64,000 nt of DNA from Pyxicephalus adspersus (GCF_032062135.1 NC_092869.1:44008822-44072821); one strand, 5' to 3'. Positions 10,650 to 23,800 are shown, counted from the first letter of the stretch. Translations and numbers: made by a program. Notes: a model not told the origin generated them from the sequence alone.

Positions 10650-11639
10650 AAAAGTCCCTAAAAATGACTTGTGATGCTTGGCTGCTAATATAGAGCCATT
10701 TATCCAACTGTACACCCAGAGCCGCTGGTTTATAGATTGATACATCCTAATATAGAGACATTCATCCCACTGTACACCCAGTGCCTCTGGTTTATAAATC
10801 GGATATATGGCATCTGCACATATATATCTGCTATATCACTCTATCTGCATCTGATTGGTATTTGTATGTTGGGGAGAAGCAGAAGAGAAGGTACCAGGAT
10901 AAGGCAGCACTCTTAATAGAACTCAGATTAGTTTGGGAGTTTTTGATAATCAGGAATTAGAGTGACGCTCCATCCCAGCATTGGCTGCACCATGGATTCC
11001 CGGCGGTCGGAGATAGATCCGGCATTCCCTCTAATTTATTGTTACAGTCGCTGAGTCCTAATGACATTATTTCCTCACCTGGGAGCCAAATTGTAAGTCC
11101 TCAGATCTGGCGCTCCTTCATGCTTCATAAGCTCTCAGTGTAATCACCATTGCCCTGTGAATTATCACTACGCTCCTTCCATCCAACGCACGGGCGTGCA
11201 CAGAGGCGCACTCATCTCCACAGATAGAGGTTTTGTCCTGGATTGGTTTGGATCTTTTTTATACATGCAGATTGTCAAGGAGAACACAGCACAAACATGT
11301 AATGTGCAGGATGAGAAGCATCACAGCTCAAAGCAAGCAATAAGGAGAGCTGCTGTGTATGGAAAATGATGACATCACTACCCGAAAGGTGATGATGTCA
11401 CTACTGGCACACACAGCACGAGCGCCGCCCGGTCTGATTATTTTATATTAATATTGCAATAAAAGCATTTGTTGCAGAAACAGTATTCCATGTATATAAT
11501 ATTTCCTGAGCCATTGAAGTATATGGAATAGACAGAAGGATATTTCTTACTTTCTAATAATACCAAATCCCAATCTTCTAGTCTGTCATGTGACCTAAAG
11601 CCGAGCAAACATCATAAAAGTACCAAGACAATTATTCCC
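10650..11639. other. Unassigned sequence
   Basis: A short imperfect direct duplication (TACACCCAGAGCC and TACACCCAGTGCC, both before a TGGTTTATA block) lies at 10690-10800. The 11150-11215 stretch retains CpGs. No gene is seen. Confidence 0.4.
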
Positions 11640-12002
11640 GGGGTATGGGACAGGAGAAGTGGTACTGTGCAGAGTCCATACATAAAGAATAAGAACAGAT
11701 ACTGAGAATTACACATGGGGTACAGGACAAGAGAAGTGGTACTGTGCAGAGTCCATTCATACAGAAAAAGAACGGATATTGAGAATTACACCTGGGGTAC
11801 AGGATGAGAGAAGTGGTACTGTGCAGAGTCCATACATACAGAATAAGAACAGATATTGAGAATTTTACCTGGGGGTACAGGACAAGAGAAGTGGTACTGT
11901 GCAGAGTCCATACATACAGAAAAAGGACAGATACTGAGAATTACACCTGGGGGTACAGGGCAAGAGAAGTGGTACTGTGCAGAGTCCATACATACAGAAT
12001 TA
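11640..12002 (+). repeat. 77-78 bp tandem repeat, five units
   Basis: The block GAGAAGTGGTACTGTGCAGA starts at 11654, 11731, 11808, 11886 and 11964, giving spacings of 77, 77, 78 and 78. The 78-base spacing keeps frames open on both strands, which explains the 67- and 72-codon repetitive frames. Confidence 0.95.
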
Positions 12003-13107
12003 AATATTTAGAATTCTTTTAGGAATAGTAAATTCTTCATTTTTTATTCTGGGTTATGCTGGACATTTAGCAGCCAGTTTTGGCATTTGATGGAGTTTAT
12101 ATATTAAAGTTTGTTTTCATAATGAAATATTTGTATAATGAATCTCATGTCGGTCAGAGGGCTGAAATCTTTTCTTTGACTTTCATAGCCCAATATTTTC
12201 ATTCCTCTGTCAGAGCTCAGTCGGAATCTTTACTTAATGTGACGGATAAAACCGACTCCGGTAACAGAATCTCAGATTTCTCTCATAAACTGTCCGTATC
12301 TCCCGCCGTGTTCAGAGGGGGTGGCGGGTGTTTTGGGGTCCTGAGATCACCGTCAGTCTGAATTGCTGTATGGGACATATACACATAGAACTTTAATTAC
12401 TAAGAATGAGCAATATTTCCCAATTCTGCATTGCCAAGATTTCAGGATGTCAGGAAAAACCCTGAAATCCCAGAAGAATACATCGGGGTTAACAGGTAAA
12501 GCAGAAATATTCATTTTCAAGATAATAATAGGAATAAAGTCATGGTCATATCACCAATGGGAACAAATAAATACCATTCCGGGGGGGGGGGGTGTTCGGG
12601 GTATTTATGGGGCTTTCATGGCAGCACTGCAAATGTACATATATGCAAATACAAATTTATGCAACTAGCAGCTGCAAGAAATTCCTCTGAATCTTCACCC
12701 AGACCCTTATCCAGACATTTTGCCTGAATGATCAGGAAAGGGAAGGCAGTAAAAGTCTCCCCTCCCCCCACCTGCACCAAACCAGGCCACATGCCTTCCC
12801 TCAACCCAGGGTGTCCTAGTGTTGGGTGCCGGGGTTGTTTTCCTACACCAAAGCTCCAAAATTAATTTGGAAGTTTTCAAAATAAATGACCAGATATCTT
12901 ACTCCTCACCCAAGAGAATTAGTGTGGGGTGCGTTAGTGGCCAATACTAAATTGCAGAAAGAATTTATTGGAAATATCCGAATAATGAAAAGTGTGAACA
13001 CATCATTACTGACTTTCAAATTAAGTTTAATTACGTTCCTAGAATTAAATGTAGATCCAATTATGCTATCCATCTTCACATATGACGACCAGACCCAATG
13101 CTGAACG
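12003..13107. other. Unassigned sequence with a poly-G tract
   Basis: A run of G bases lies at about 12581-12591. The 12230-12350 block keeps several CpGs. Frames are at most 101 codons and unrecognised. Confidence 0.4.
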
Positions 13108-13440
13108 TTATTATTAGTACACAGTTTATTTAGCGCCAACATATTATGCAGTGCTGTACAAAGTCCATAGTCATGTCACTAGCTGTCCCTTAAAGGAGCT
13201 CACAATCTAATGTCCCTACCATAGTCATATGTCATTACCGCAATCTAAGGTCAATTTTAGGGGGCCAACTAACCTAACTGCATGTTTTTGGAATGTGGGA
13301 CACCAGAGTACCCGGAGAAAACCCACACAGACACAAGGGGAACCTGCAAACTCCATGCAGATAGTGTCCGAGTCAATATTCGAATCTGGAACCTAATGCT
13401 GCAAAAGCCATAATGCTACCCACTGAGCCACCATGCTGCT
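13108..13440 (-). repeat. tRNA-headed SINE, near full length
   Basis: Read on the minus strand it begins with the tRNA-like head (TGGCTCAGTGGG for box A), continues through a body with AAAAACATGCAGTTAGGTTA and GACTATGGACTTTGTACAGC, and ends with the tail ACATATTATG / GGCGCTAAATAA and an AAT run. Box B is weakened (GATTCGAATATTGAC region). The head is too diverged to be a working tRNA gene. Confidence 0.85.
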
Positions 13441-14405
13441 GTAACAAAAGTGCTGGGAATTTTCATTGATCAAAGTGATCCACCTTGGCAATAACGCCTG
13501 AGAACATCCAACTGACTGATGGAACTGGAAGTGGAAGTTTACTGAACACGTTCCTGCAGAAATATAGGCAGCTCCACAGAAATTCTACGATAGCAGGAAA
13601 ACATATGTTCCTCATTTTATTCTCTCATAGATAATTTTAAATTTTTATTAGAAAATTAAATTGACAGTTTTAGTGTTTAGCCAGGTTACATATAAAATGT
13701 ACAATGGGCAGCTCGGAAAATTCCTGCATCTTTTTTGGCGTTTATATCATTTTATATTGTTCAGGAAACAACAAATTATCATCTATTCATTCACGATGCT
13801 GGATTTGCATTCAGTCTTATCCTCCTCACCATAAAGTGTGCAGCCTCTGCTGCTTACCGCAATCACTGCTGGCGCCATGTTCTGCAAAAGACGGATAAGG
13901 AGCGAAGAGCAGGATAGCGAGGATGGGACGGCTATTGCAAAAATTCTCCCTCACCTTAAAATAGGTCATTAATGGTAATTAAATGTAAGTGTTGAGGGGC
14001 AGAAAATGGCAGCCAGCCCAGATTACTCAGGAAGAGTCTCTATTTATTATATGACAAATGTTAAAAGCCAAATAATTCAACAGCTGAATGAGGCTGCGGA
14101 AACACAATGGGCCCCCATCGCGGCTTATCAGAAGAGTGCAGTGTGCGCCTCGCCAAGCGCCAGGATCTGCCATATCCTGACCATCATCTGGAGGATAATT
14201 CAAAGGACAAGGAAGTTTACAGCAAACCCAATCATTAAATATCATATAAGATGTGGTAATGTTCATCTTGTTATAGGGTGACTCTGGTTTAACCTGGACA
14301 ATCAGAGCGAAGCTTCAATGAATTTCTGACAACTGGACAAAACCTTTAAGGTCCTCTCCTCCTAGAATTTTTGTGTTTTCTAAAAAGTTTCTTCTATGAA
14401 CTTTA
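13441..14405. other. Unassigned sequence
   Basis: Contains a moderately CpG-rich stretch at 14095-14165 (GGCCCCCATCGCGGC, GCGCCTCGCCAAGCGCC). A 91-codon plus frame and a 79-codon minus frame overlap here; neither shows a domain. Confidence 0.4.
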
Positions 14406-15360
14406 TTAGTGAGTTCCTGGTTCTTCATATCTATGGTACCTATTATAAAGGACTTGAATGCAGGTTTGAATACCTGCTGTGCTAATATTATGGAATTCCC
14501 ACCATCCTTGTGCTGAGTTCCAGGTCTGTATATCTGTTGTGCCCATTTTGAGGGGCTCCCACCATTTGTCTATTGAGTTTCTGGGTCTGAACACCTCCTG
14601 TGCCCATTATGAGTGGTTCCCACTATCCTTGTGCTGAGTTCCTGGGTCTGTATACCTGCTGTTCCCATTATGGGGGTCTCCCACCAAACCTATGTTGAGT
14701 TCTTGGGTCCGTACATCTGCTATACCCATTATGGGGGGCTCCCACCAAACCCAAGTTGAGTTACTGTGTTTGTATACCTTCTTTGCCCACAATGGGGGTC
14801 TCTCATCAAACCTACGTTAAGTTCTTGGGTCTTAATACTTGCTGTGCCCATTATGAGGAGTTCACACCAAACCTATATTGAGTTCTTGGGTCTGTATGCC
14901 TGCTGTTCCCATTATGAGGGGCTCCCACCAAACCTACCTTAGGTTGAGTTCTTGGGACCGTACAGCTGCTGTGCCCATTATGGGGGCTCCCACCAAACCT
15001 AAGTTAAAGCTCTTGTGTCTGTATACCTTCTGTGCCCAATATGGGTGTCTCTCACCAAACCTACATTGAGTTCTTGGGTCTAAATACCTGCTATGCCCAT
15101 TATGAGGGGCTCCCACCAAACCTACATTACGGTCTTGGTTCTGTATACCTGCTGTTCCCATTATGGGGGTCTCCCACCAAACCTACGTTGAGTTCTTGGG
15201 TCCGTACACCTGCTGTACCCATTATGAGGGGCTCCCACCTAACCTACATTGAGTTCTTGGGTCTGAATACCTGCTGTTCCCATTATGAGGGGCTTCCACC
15301 AAACCTATGTTCAGTTCTTGGTTCTGTATACCTGCTGTGCCCATTATGGGGAACTTGCAG
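14406..15360 (+). repeat. 61-bp minisatellite with higher-order structure, about 15 units
   Basis: Units begin GAGTTCTTGGGTCTGTATAC and continue CTGCTGTGCCCATTATG, then GGGGCTCCCACC and AAACCTACGTT. Starts recur close to 61 bases apart (14575, 14636, 14697, 14758, 14819, 14880, 14946, 15006, 15068, 15129, 15190, 15251, 15312). Variant CCGTACA units sit at 14697, 14946 and 15190, every fourth unit. GGTTCTG units at 15129 and 15312 are three units apart. The 167-codon plus frame starting at 15032 is a repeat artefact. Confidence 0.95.
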
Positions 15361-15759
15361 CATCCCTGTTGAACTTTTATTCATTTTGTTTTATAAGAAC
15401 CCCAATGATGAAGGGATCACCCAAACATGGGCAGGGATAACCTATGGTTGGCAGGAACATCCAAGAAACGCCCAGCTGGACAATGGCAAAATCACAAACT
15501 ATGACGTGCAAATCATAGAGGGATTCAAAGCCTGACTTTGCCCACCAGGCTCTACTTATTGTAGAATATTCTTTTTGTGCAGACTGGCCCTGCATTGCCT
15601 GATTTCTGTATTCTCTGTGCCACCTTCTGACTGGATACAAAGTAAAAATTAATAACACATCATCAGCTCTGCAAACACATGGATCACTCTTGGAATGTGA
15701 GCAGTGTCAGGCAGAACCAGTTCCTCCATCTCCTCTGACCCGAATTAATGGGAAATGTT
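15361..15759. other. Unassigned sequence
   Basis: Unique-looking sequence to the right of the 61-bp array. No repeat or gene is recognised. Confidence 0.4.
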
Positions 15760-16040
15760 TGTGATTCATGACTAATCAGACATGCAGATGACATCACACG
15801 AGGCTGCTGAAGAATTCCCCAGATGGGGAGGATGCGGCCAGTAATCTGATGACAATGTGCACAACTGTCACTTAATAAGCAGATTATTCTTGTGGAACAT
15901 GATTGTTGTGGGCGGCGCGCGGCGGTGTCACCCGCTGATGGAATTTTGTTTACTAGATTCTAAAAGTTGTCTGTGACAGCAAAATATGTAATAATTGTGA
16001 AATCCGGCTGTAGGTCAGACACGCTGTGTGTTTCCTATAT
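15760..16040. promoter_or_regulatory. Candidate conserved non-coding element
   Basis: Unique sequence with paired AT-rich factor-like sites (ACTAATCAG, CTTAATAAGCAGATTA) around a CpG cluster GGGCGGCGCGCGGCGG (about 15910-15926). Such mixed composition stands out from the CpG-poor surroundings. Conservation cannot be judged from one sequence. Confidence 0.25.
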
Positions 16041-16152
16041 GTCTGGAGGAAGTCTTCTATATAACCTGCAGAGGTCATGACATCGATGAGTTCTACTAAA
16101 GCTTGCATGATAGGCAGAGAGCAGCCAGAAGTGGTGACACCTCTGTCATCAA

Positions 16153-16727
16153 TAGGGATAAGTGAGCCAATTTTTTAAAATCGTTCTCATGGCGAATTGG
16201 GCCATTCTCGCTTATCAAACATGTAGGCGAGAACAACCTTTCTAATTTCGGCCGGCGAGACCGAATTTATGGCACCTGCAGGACCAATCAGGGGAGCGAA
16301 GCTGTCAGCATTGCTGTTACAGTCCTGCACTATGTTACAGTCCTGTACTACGTGTTCCTGGGTAAAATTTCTCTATTCAGGAACACAGTGTGAGTCCCAC
16401 TGGCTGCTTATGAATGAATGCAGCGTGGGAAAAATCCTCTGATTTTTCCCACGGCCACGTTCATTCATAAACACAAGCCGCATGACTCTGGGGGCTCTGG
16501 GGGAGGAGTATCGCGGCTGCATTTATGAATGGAGCAGTGAGAATCTTCTTCTCAGTGAGAGATCCCCGGGCACTACAGGTTAGAATGAGGGCTTGTCCAG
16601 GGATCGGTTACTGACAGGAGGATTCCCACGACTGTATTTATGAATGCAGACATGATAATCCACCTATAGTGATTTCTGATGATTTGGCGAAATTTTGCGA
16701 ACCCATCAGAAATTCGACCCATCTCTA
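16153..16727 (-). mobile_element. Complete non-autonomous hAT element, 575 bp, with 8-bp target duplication
   Basis: Termini are TAGGGATAAG on the left and, in reverse complement, TAGAGATGGG on the right, giving short imperfect TIRs of hAT type. The flanks are GTCATCAA at 16145-16152 and GTCATCAA at 16728-16735, an exact 8-bp duplication typical of hAT insertion. The interior has no transposase, but has inverted blocks around GAATGAATGCAG and ACGTTCATTCAT. It is the reverse-oriented relative of 6463-7008. Confidence 0.9.
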
Positions 16728-16735
16728 GTCATCAA

Positions 16736-17111
16736 TAACAACACAGACTTTGCTAGAATCTTCTTATCAAAAAGATGTTTTATGTTTTGTTTGTTTTTTT
16801 GACCGTTGTGAATCCATCTGTATTAAATAGTAATAGCAAAAATGGAACTTTTAATACAGTAACGATCAAAAGCACATTAGCAAATCCCCTAAGAATGTCT
16901 CTGAACAAATGGGGGTAGGACTGTCCCACTCAAATCTCTGAATTGAATCCCATTAAAATGCTGTGCGGGTATTTCAAATGGGACAGTTCATAGAAAAATA
17001 CATGACATTAGAAGTACAGCGTTATTATCGGTACATAAATATGGTTTATGAATAATAGTAATAATAATAATGATATCTGGCAACTGAAGGAATATTGATG
17101 GAATATTGATA
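16736..17111. other. Unassigned AT-rich sequence
   Basis: Holds a short AATAATAATAAT tract near 17050. No gene or named repeat. Confidence 0.45.
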
Positions 17112-17115
17112 TTAA

Positions 17116-17579
17116 CCTCCTGGCGTTTCATTTCTGTCCGGATTTATATGTCTAAAATTGGTACATTGTCTTTCATGAAAATGTATTTTACATTGTAGGC
17201 CTGTAATTCATAGGCATAACATACCGAAGTATGTCCAATATTTTATAAATTTAATTCAATAATAAACTTTAAATAAAAACACAATAACCTGTTAAAACAA
17301 GGGTGCATAAATTAATCAAAAATACTGAAATCTGTAAAATAACTGTACAGTAGCAAATATAACGTCAGGGGAATGTCAGCCCACTCACCGGGGGACTGAT
17401 TGGACGAAGAGGACGCGGGCAGAGGATGGGACCAAACGGGCACGACACCAGAGGATGCCGGTGGGACCAGGTAAGTCTTCGTTCTTTTATTTTTTAGCTA
17501 TCCCGAATGTGGCTCAGGGTTACTGCTTTCTGCTGTTTTTTTTTACTCCGAGCCACACTTGGGGTTACCGCATAGAAGG
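17116..17579. mobile_element. Non-autonomous piggyBac-like element, 464 bp, TTAA flanks
   Basis: TTAA lies at 17112-17115 and 17580-17583. The inner termini are CCTCCTGGCG on the left and CCTTCTATGCG in reverse complement on the right. A subterminal inverted pair occurs near the right end (GAATGTGGCTCAGGGTTAC and CGAGCCACACTTGGGGTTAC). The element is non-coding. Kolobok elements also use TTAA, but the CCY-start TIR fits piggyBac better. Confidence 0.8.
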
Positions 17580-17583
17580 TTAA

Positions 17584-18689
17584 TAAATTGTTCAATGGTC
17601 TTCAAAAAGTTATTTCTTCAAAAGGGGCAGTATGCCAAGGGTGTACTTACTTTTTCCAAAATCATCACATCCATTATTTTTTTTTCTTTGTGTTATTATC
17701 CAATGGCACGTCTTTTATCTGTTAGAGAATATTTCATGTTTACCTGGTTTTCTTATGGGGTGCACTTACTTTTTCACACAACAGTACTTACATAAGTAAT
17801 ATTTAAGTTGTCATTGATTTATTTATTTTGAGCACATTAAATTATTATCTTTATATTGGGCTGAAGTTCAGATTCACTTTAATTACCTGTAATGAGATTT
17901 GCCATTAACATTCCTCCTGACACACACAAGCATTCATCACACTGTTTTGTTTGGATTCCATTATCTGCAGATTCCCATTTATTACAGGTTACACTTTAAA
18001 TCCCAGCAAGTGTATAATAATAAAATAACTGTGGAACCTTTATAATTATCTGGCACAAAATATCATCACATTCGCTGGCCGCGTTGTCCTTCCATCAGCC
18101 ATTTTCCTACAATGAATGATGTTTTCACTTACATACGTTAAGTTCTGTTTGGGGTTTATCAGTGGACCCGGTGCCGGTAACAATGGTTGGGATTCGCGGC
18201 ACTGCTGTCTTTTTTTTATTGTAATAACGGAATTTGTGAGCTTTTCTTGACATTTTGACAAACATGAGAACAGCAAGCATGCATGAGAACAATAAATGGC
18301 GGCAAACCTTCTGCTCTTCTTGTAATCAAAGACAATAATGGTGCAAACGTCTTTCTTAAATACATTTTACTTATTTCTTATGCATATTAATGGAGGCGGC
18401 CCAGCCTAGGAATAGTGGAGAGTGCTGCTAACACTGGGCAGTGTAATATCTGCTTTACACGTTTGTTTTCTGGGGTCTGCTGTACCCCCAACATCAAAGA
18501 ATAGAAATCAGAGTCCAGAAACCCTTTATTTTATGGGGAGCTCCAGTTTGTTTCCCTTGTGATACATTTTACAGTTCATTGCAACACTTTCATTGACAGT
18601 GCTGAACATGTTGATCACATTGATTGAATAGAAGAAAAACAAAAGGATTATAGGGATGTAAGGCCCTACTCACCAGTCTCCCAATCCAA
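17584..18689. other. Unassigned AT-rich sequence
   Basis: CTTACTTTTTCCAAA (about 17645) and CTTACTTTTTCACAC (about 17764) form a short direct repeat. No gene is seen. Confidence 0.4.
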
Positions 18690-19760
18690 CGCCACAGTCT
18701 TCACTTTTAGCAAGCCCCCACTCAGCCTCGGTAGACTGGTTGCATTTTTCATCAGCACACGGTTGCCCCCAGGACCTGGTCTCTGGGGATGGGCTGGCAG
18801 AGGATCAGGGGCCCATAAATTAAGCAGTCAAAATTCAGGGAACATAGTCAAAGTCATACGCAGGTGATCAATCCACCAAACTAGGTACAGAAGGACTAGG
18901 CACACGCAGAGTCAGGGTCACAGCCAGAGATTGGTCCAGGCCTGTGCAGTCTCAGTGCAGGGGATGCCGAGAGGGAAAACACAGCTAAACGGAAAACAAG
19001 GATGCTGCAAGAACTCTACGGCTGCAAGCACCGCCGCTGGAGGAAAAAGGCCGAGGGTGCTCTTCTGTGGTGGGACACTGCGAAGGATTGTCACCCAGAA
19101 GAGTGTCCCATAACGGGGAAGTGTTTTCGAGTCAGTTAGCATTTGTAAGGAGATAGTTGCCCCACCCCAGCACACGGTTGCCCCCGAGGACTTTGGTGTG
19201 CAAGGGATGACATTTTGACTGACAGAGAACCAGGAGCCCACAGGTAATGCTGCACCAAGATTCCAGCGGAGGCAAGTCACGAATACAGAGTCAGAGGTCA
19301 TCAGTCCACCAGACGAGGTATCCAAGGATAAAGACAAAAGCAGAGTTGGGATCACAGGCACAAAGTTGGTCCAGGCAGCATACAATCCAAGGGTCAGAAA
19401 CAGGCAGAGTCAGCAACATCAAATCAAACAAATTCACACACCAGCGGCACGTCAGCCTAGCTTAACACAACAACAGGCCCTGGGGGCTGTGAGCAAAAAG
19501 GCTAAAAAGTGTCACCAGCCAATTCCAGGGCAGAATTGAACCAGAGACTAATCTGCTCCTAAAATCTCTTTCAGCAGCCCCAGAGTAATTGCTGGGAATG
19601 CCGGGAAGATACATCTCAGGCTGCACGGCTAAAGGGAAGCAGGGGATGCTGATAATTCCTTGTTCTCCTTGCTGCTGCAAACAACACCACCTGAACAAGA
19701 TAAATGGTGTGATTCTGTGGTGGCGCACAGCACTAGATCACCGGCCACATAAGAGTCTCC
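18690..19760. repeat. Degenerate repeat block with an internal direct duplication
   Basis: CACACGGTTGCCCCC occurs near 18758 and again near 19171, followed in both places by CAGAGTCAG, GTCACAG or ATCACAGGC, and TTGGTCCAGGC blocks in the same order. This suggests a duplicated unit of roughly 400 bp. The style (CAGAGTCAGGGTCACAG) matches a dispersed amphibian repeat, but I cannot name it. The 155-codon minus frame at 18918-19385 spans both copies and lacks a domain. Confidence 0.55.
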
Positions 19761-20520
19761 TAATACCCTACAGTTAGATGTGATCTTGGGCTTTTTACAA
19801 AGTATTGATAATCATTGAGCTGATGATCTTGAAGCTTTACTACAGAACAAGGCCATGTGATTTTATTTTTCTGTGATTCTTTGAATAGTAAATTATCAGA
19901 ATGAATGGAGGATGACTGGATAACATTATGGTCAGTATTTTGCACCTCTGCAGGTAAGTGATGCATTACCATTAGCCCCTAAGAGCACTATTTATTTACA
20001 AAAAGCCAAATCAAGCACTATTGGTGTGCTCCTGTATATCCTAAAAACATAGGTCCTGAGTCTTCCTAACCCTTTGCAGGAAGAATTTAAACTCTAACCC
20101 TCCTCCAATGACTTGCTGATATGACTAATAATGTGACGTGGATACATCTGGTGCTGTAGTTTTGGGCACACCCAATGGCAGCTGTAAACACTGTATGGCC
20201 AAAAATAGTCAAATTAGTAAGTTGTCACACGTGAAGTGTTGTGGAAACTTTAAAACATAATGATGTCTGCTACTGCTGTTCAGAGCCTAACCTTGGCAAT
20301 AATAATTGTTTAATTGATTTAAAACCGTTTACATTATCCAACTCTCTAAATCCAACCTTTTACCTGGCTTCCTGCTCAAATTCCTCAATGGCCTTCTAAT
20401 GGATCTTTTGCTAATACCAAACATATCCAATGTTCTATACACATCCTGCATACCTCTAGGTAAACACCCTTGGACATTGGCTACCCAAGCACTAACCTAT
20501 GCATTGTAGGACTGGTAGGG
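19761..20520. other. Unassigned sequence
   Basis: Mixed AT-rich sequence. No repeat or coding evidence is seen. Confidence 0.4.
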
Positions 20521-20848
20521 ATTATTACACAGTTTTTATATAGCGCTGACATGTTACGCAGTGCTGTACAAAGTCCATAGTAATGTCACTAGCTGTTCCT
20601 CAAAGGAGCTCACAATCTAATTCCCCTACCATAGTCATAGGTCATTAATGTAGTCTAAGGTCAATTTTGAGGGGAAGCCAATTAACCTAAATGCATGTTT
20701 TTGAAATGAAAAGAGTACCAGGAGGAAACCCACACAAACACGGGGAGAACTTGCAAACTCCATGGAGATAATTTCCTGGCCAAGATTCAAACCTAGGACG
20801 GAGTGCTGCAAAAGCCAGAGTGCTAACCACTGAGCCACCATGTTGCCC
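20521..20848 (-). repeat. tRNA-headed SINE, near full length
   Basis: Same order as the other copies on the minus strand: box-A-like TGGCTCAGTGGTTAGCAC, box-B-like GGTTTGAATC, body with AAACATGCATTTAGGTTAAT, tail CGTAACATGTCAGCGCTAT, then an AAT stub. Confidence 0.9.
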
Positions 20849-23800
20849 ATACCTGTGCACCTTTCTTGGGTCAGGACAGAAATGATATAAGGTCAGGAGA
20901 GGAAATGGGTTATGACAGGTTTGCTTTAACCCTGTAACTTTTTACAGTGAATCCTACTCCTTTCTATAGTATTATAACTACAAATAGTATTATCCTACCA
21001 ACAATACCACACATTGGCAACAATTATGAATAAATTAGTAGGAAAACTCTTGAATTATCACCAATAAATGTTTGGTTTCCAGCTGAAAGTTCTAGTTGGG
21101 TTGGCCTGGTAATGGAAGCTCAGAACCTAGCTGTCCGAATCAGGGGTGCGCTCCACTCACTGTTATCTATGACCTCATATAGACAATCGTCTCTTGACAG
21201 CTTTGCCAGACAAAAAGGAACTTTGTCCAAATAAAAAAGCATCTCTCAAGCACCACATTTCTTCCCGTTTTCCCGATATTGTTCCCAATTGTCTCTTCCC
21301 CCCTTTACCTACAAAACACTTTCCAGGTTCACATTTTGTTCTCCTGCAAAAAAAACTGAGAGCAGTCAGAGAGTGGAACCAATAAAATCCGTCCCCGATC
21401 CCCGATCCTAATCCGCACAACAGCATTACAAACTCAGGACTGCAATCTAAATTCCTTTATCTTTTCTTCAAGGTGTAAAATTGTCTTCCTGATGGAGTCA
21501 GAAGAATACTATCACACAGAGATAAACCTGTCAGGTGGGCCTGGCGGCTCATCGCGGGAGAGACGGATTGTTCCGTGTTGGAGATACATTTTTCTGCAAG
21601 ACGCCATGTCAGATGATACAATTTGCCTCCCAGTGACGGATCCCAACTGGATGTCATTACCGGCGCCGGGTTCGTTTTTTCTACATTTTTACAGCCAAAT
21701 CTCGCCGTTTGCCTATTGAAGAATTTACAGGTGGAATAAAACAAACGCTGAATCCTAATTACAGCCGGAGAGTAAAAATAGCACCGAAAAGAAGAAAAGT
21801 CTTAAAATGGAATGTCTTTAATTAAAAAGTTGTTTCTTGTTAGAATAACGCAAAGTGTCTGAAGGTGTCGCAGCAGACATTTTGTTTGGCTCTGGTTCTG
21901 TAGGTCGGGCGTCGCAGTCTGTTGCAGTTGGCAGGAATGCCCTGGCCAAGGGTATATATGAAATAAATGCCCCCAATCAACAATAAATGGTTACAAAAGT
22001 CGTTTTGTGATTTCATCTTATTAACGTAGCTTTCTTATGGTTTGGGAATAGGAAATAAATGTTACTGAATTCTAGAATGGATTTCCCAGAATCTTCATCT
22101 TCTTGCTGAAAGTGCCACAGGGGTCAGTTTATATCATTGTATTCGTTTGTGCAGTGGGGCACCTCATGCCCATCCTTACCCTTCCCTTCTCCATAGAACA
22201 GCCGGTCTGCACGGCAATTGTTACTAAGATATTTTCTGAAACAATAATGAATGACGATTTCTGGCAACAGGTGATTCATACCTGGGGACACCTGTGTTGC
22301 TACAGAAATCCCCAAATGTTACAAATCCACACAGGGATCATGTTGGGTATTCAGTTGGGGAACGTTACATGGACAACTATACAGGCAGGCAGACAGGTGA
22401 ATTGAGGCGTCATTCAAAATGAATTACTGAACCCCAACCCTAATTTATGTTACAAGAGCACATGATTGAACCCAAAACCTGGCCTAAAGAAGATCCCCCA
22501 CTTTACAGACAAGCAAGAAGGAACATGGACCAACTAGCATCACAGGGGCATTATGGGAGAATTTCACGCTCAGCTGCCATTACATAAATGTTGAAGAGGA
22601 TATCAAGTTTTTCAAGATCAGTAATAAACAATTATTTCTATTTTTATAACTGTCATTGTGTTGGTATTTAGGGCAGAGCAGATCATGATTTGACAGATCG
22701 CACATTGCCGTACCAAGAATGACTCGACAAAAGAATGCCACGGCATGCAACAGTTTAACGCTTGGATAATGCCACATGTAGACTCTGAGCTGTCTGCACC
22801 CAGATCAGTGTGGCCCCAATGAATTATTTTTCAGGGACAGAGTTGCTGCCTCCACGTTGCTTTCTGTGATATTGCCAAAGAGGTGAATAGAAAAGGGAAC
22901 AAGTTTTGATCTTTAGCAATCAGGCTTCTAAAAGAGAAGAATAGAGGATGCAGCCCTTAGTTTTTGGTATGACCAATATTTTAGAACTAGCTGTATTTAA
23001 TTTGCCGTCTGAGTCTGATTCACCTTCTCAATTTGTATTGATGGCCATTGTCACTAGACAGGAAGTAAGAGGAAATCCAAAATGTTAAAATTGTCACCAG
23101 TATAAGATTCAAGTGGAAATCTCCTAATGGAGACATACATTATAGCGACCATTTGTGCATTGGTAAGTGATACAAAAAGTTTGGTTTTCCATGGTGCCCC
23201 ATTCAGAATGATTGGACTACTTACACAATGTGCAAAACACAACCTGCACTAAAGAACTGGGAAGGGTTATAGTTCCTTATGGGGCTATTCCCATGAATCC
23301 ACAATTATTCCAGGTGCCAGTTTCCTTACCTGTCCAGCAAAAAGGGAATTAATGCCAGCACATCACCATTTTCAGAAAAGTAATATCAGTTTGATAGACT
23401 TGGCACTGCACCTTGCATTTCCAGTGCAGTGAGCAGACCTCGCCATATCGCTTCCAGGCCCGACAATCTCAGCTACACCTTCGCATATTTTTTCCTGTTT
23501 TGATTGCCTTCTATGGCAACAATTAAGATGCTAAATGAATCTGTCATCTCCTTATAATAATAATCTGATTGAGATTGAGATCGATTCTCTTTTCTCAGAT
23601 TCAGAGACGATGGGTTCCCTGCGGTGGTCAGTGCGCCTAATATCCAGGTGTAGGTTATAAAATTAATATGTGACCCCACAATACACTAACACTCTAATTA
23701 TGTGTAATTCCTGAAGCCTTTATATAAATAATTCATGCAGACGTTAGGTAATTAATGGGAGATGAGAGCAACGACACACCCAAAACCCAGCGTTAAACTC

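Noticed and set aside
15032..15535. 167-codon plus frame
   Set aside because: Most of it is the 61-bp minisatellite, whose three-unit length keeps a frame open.
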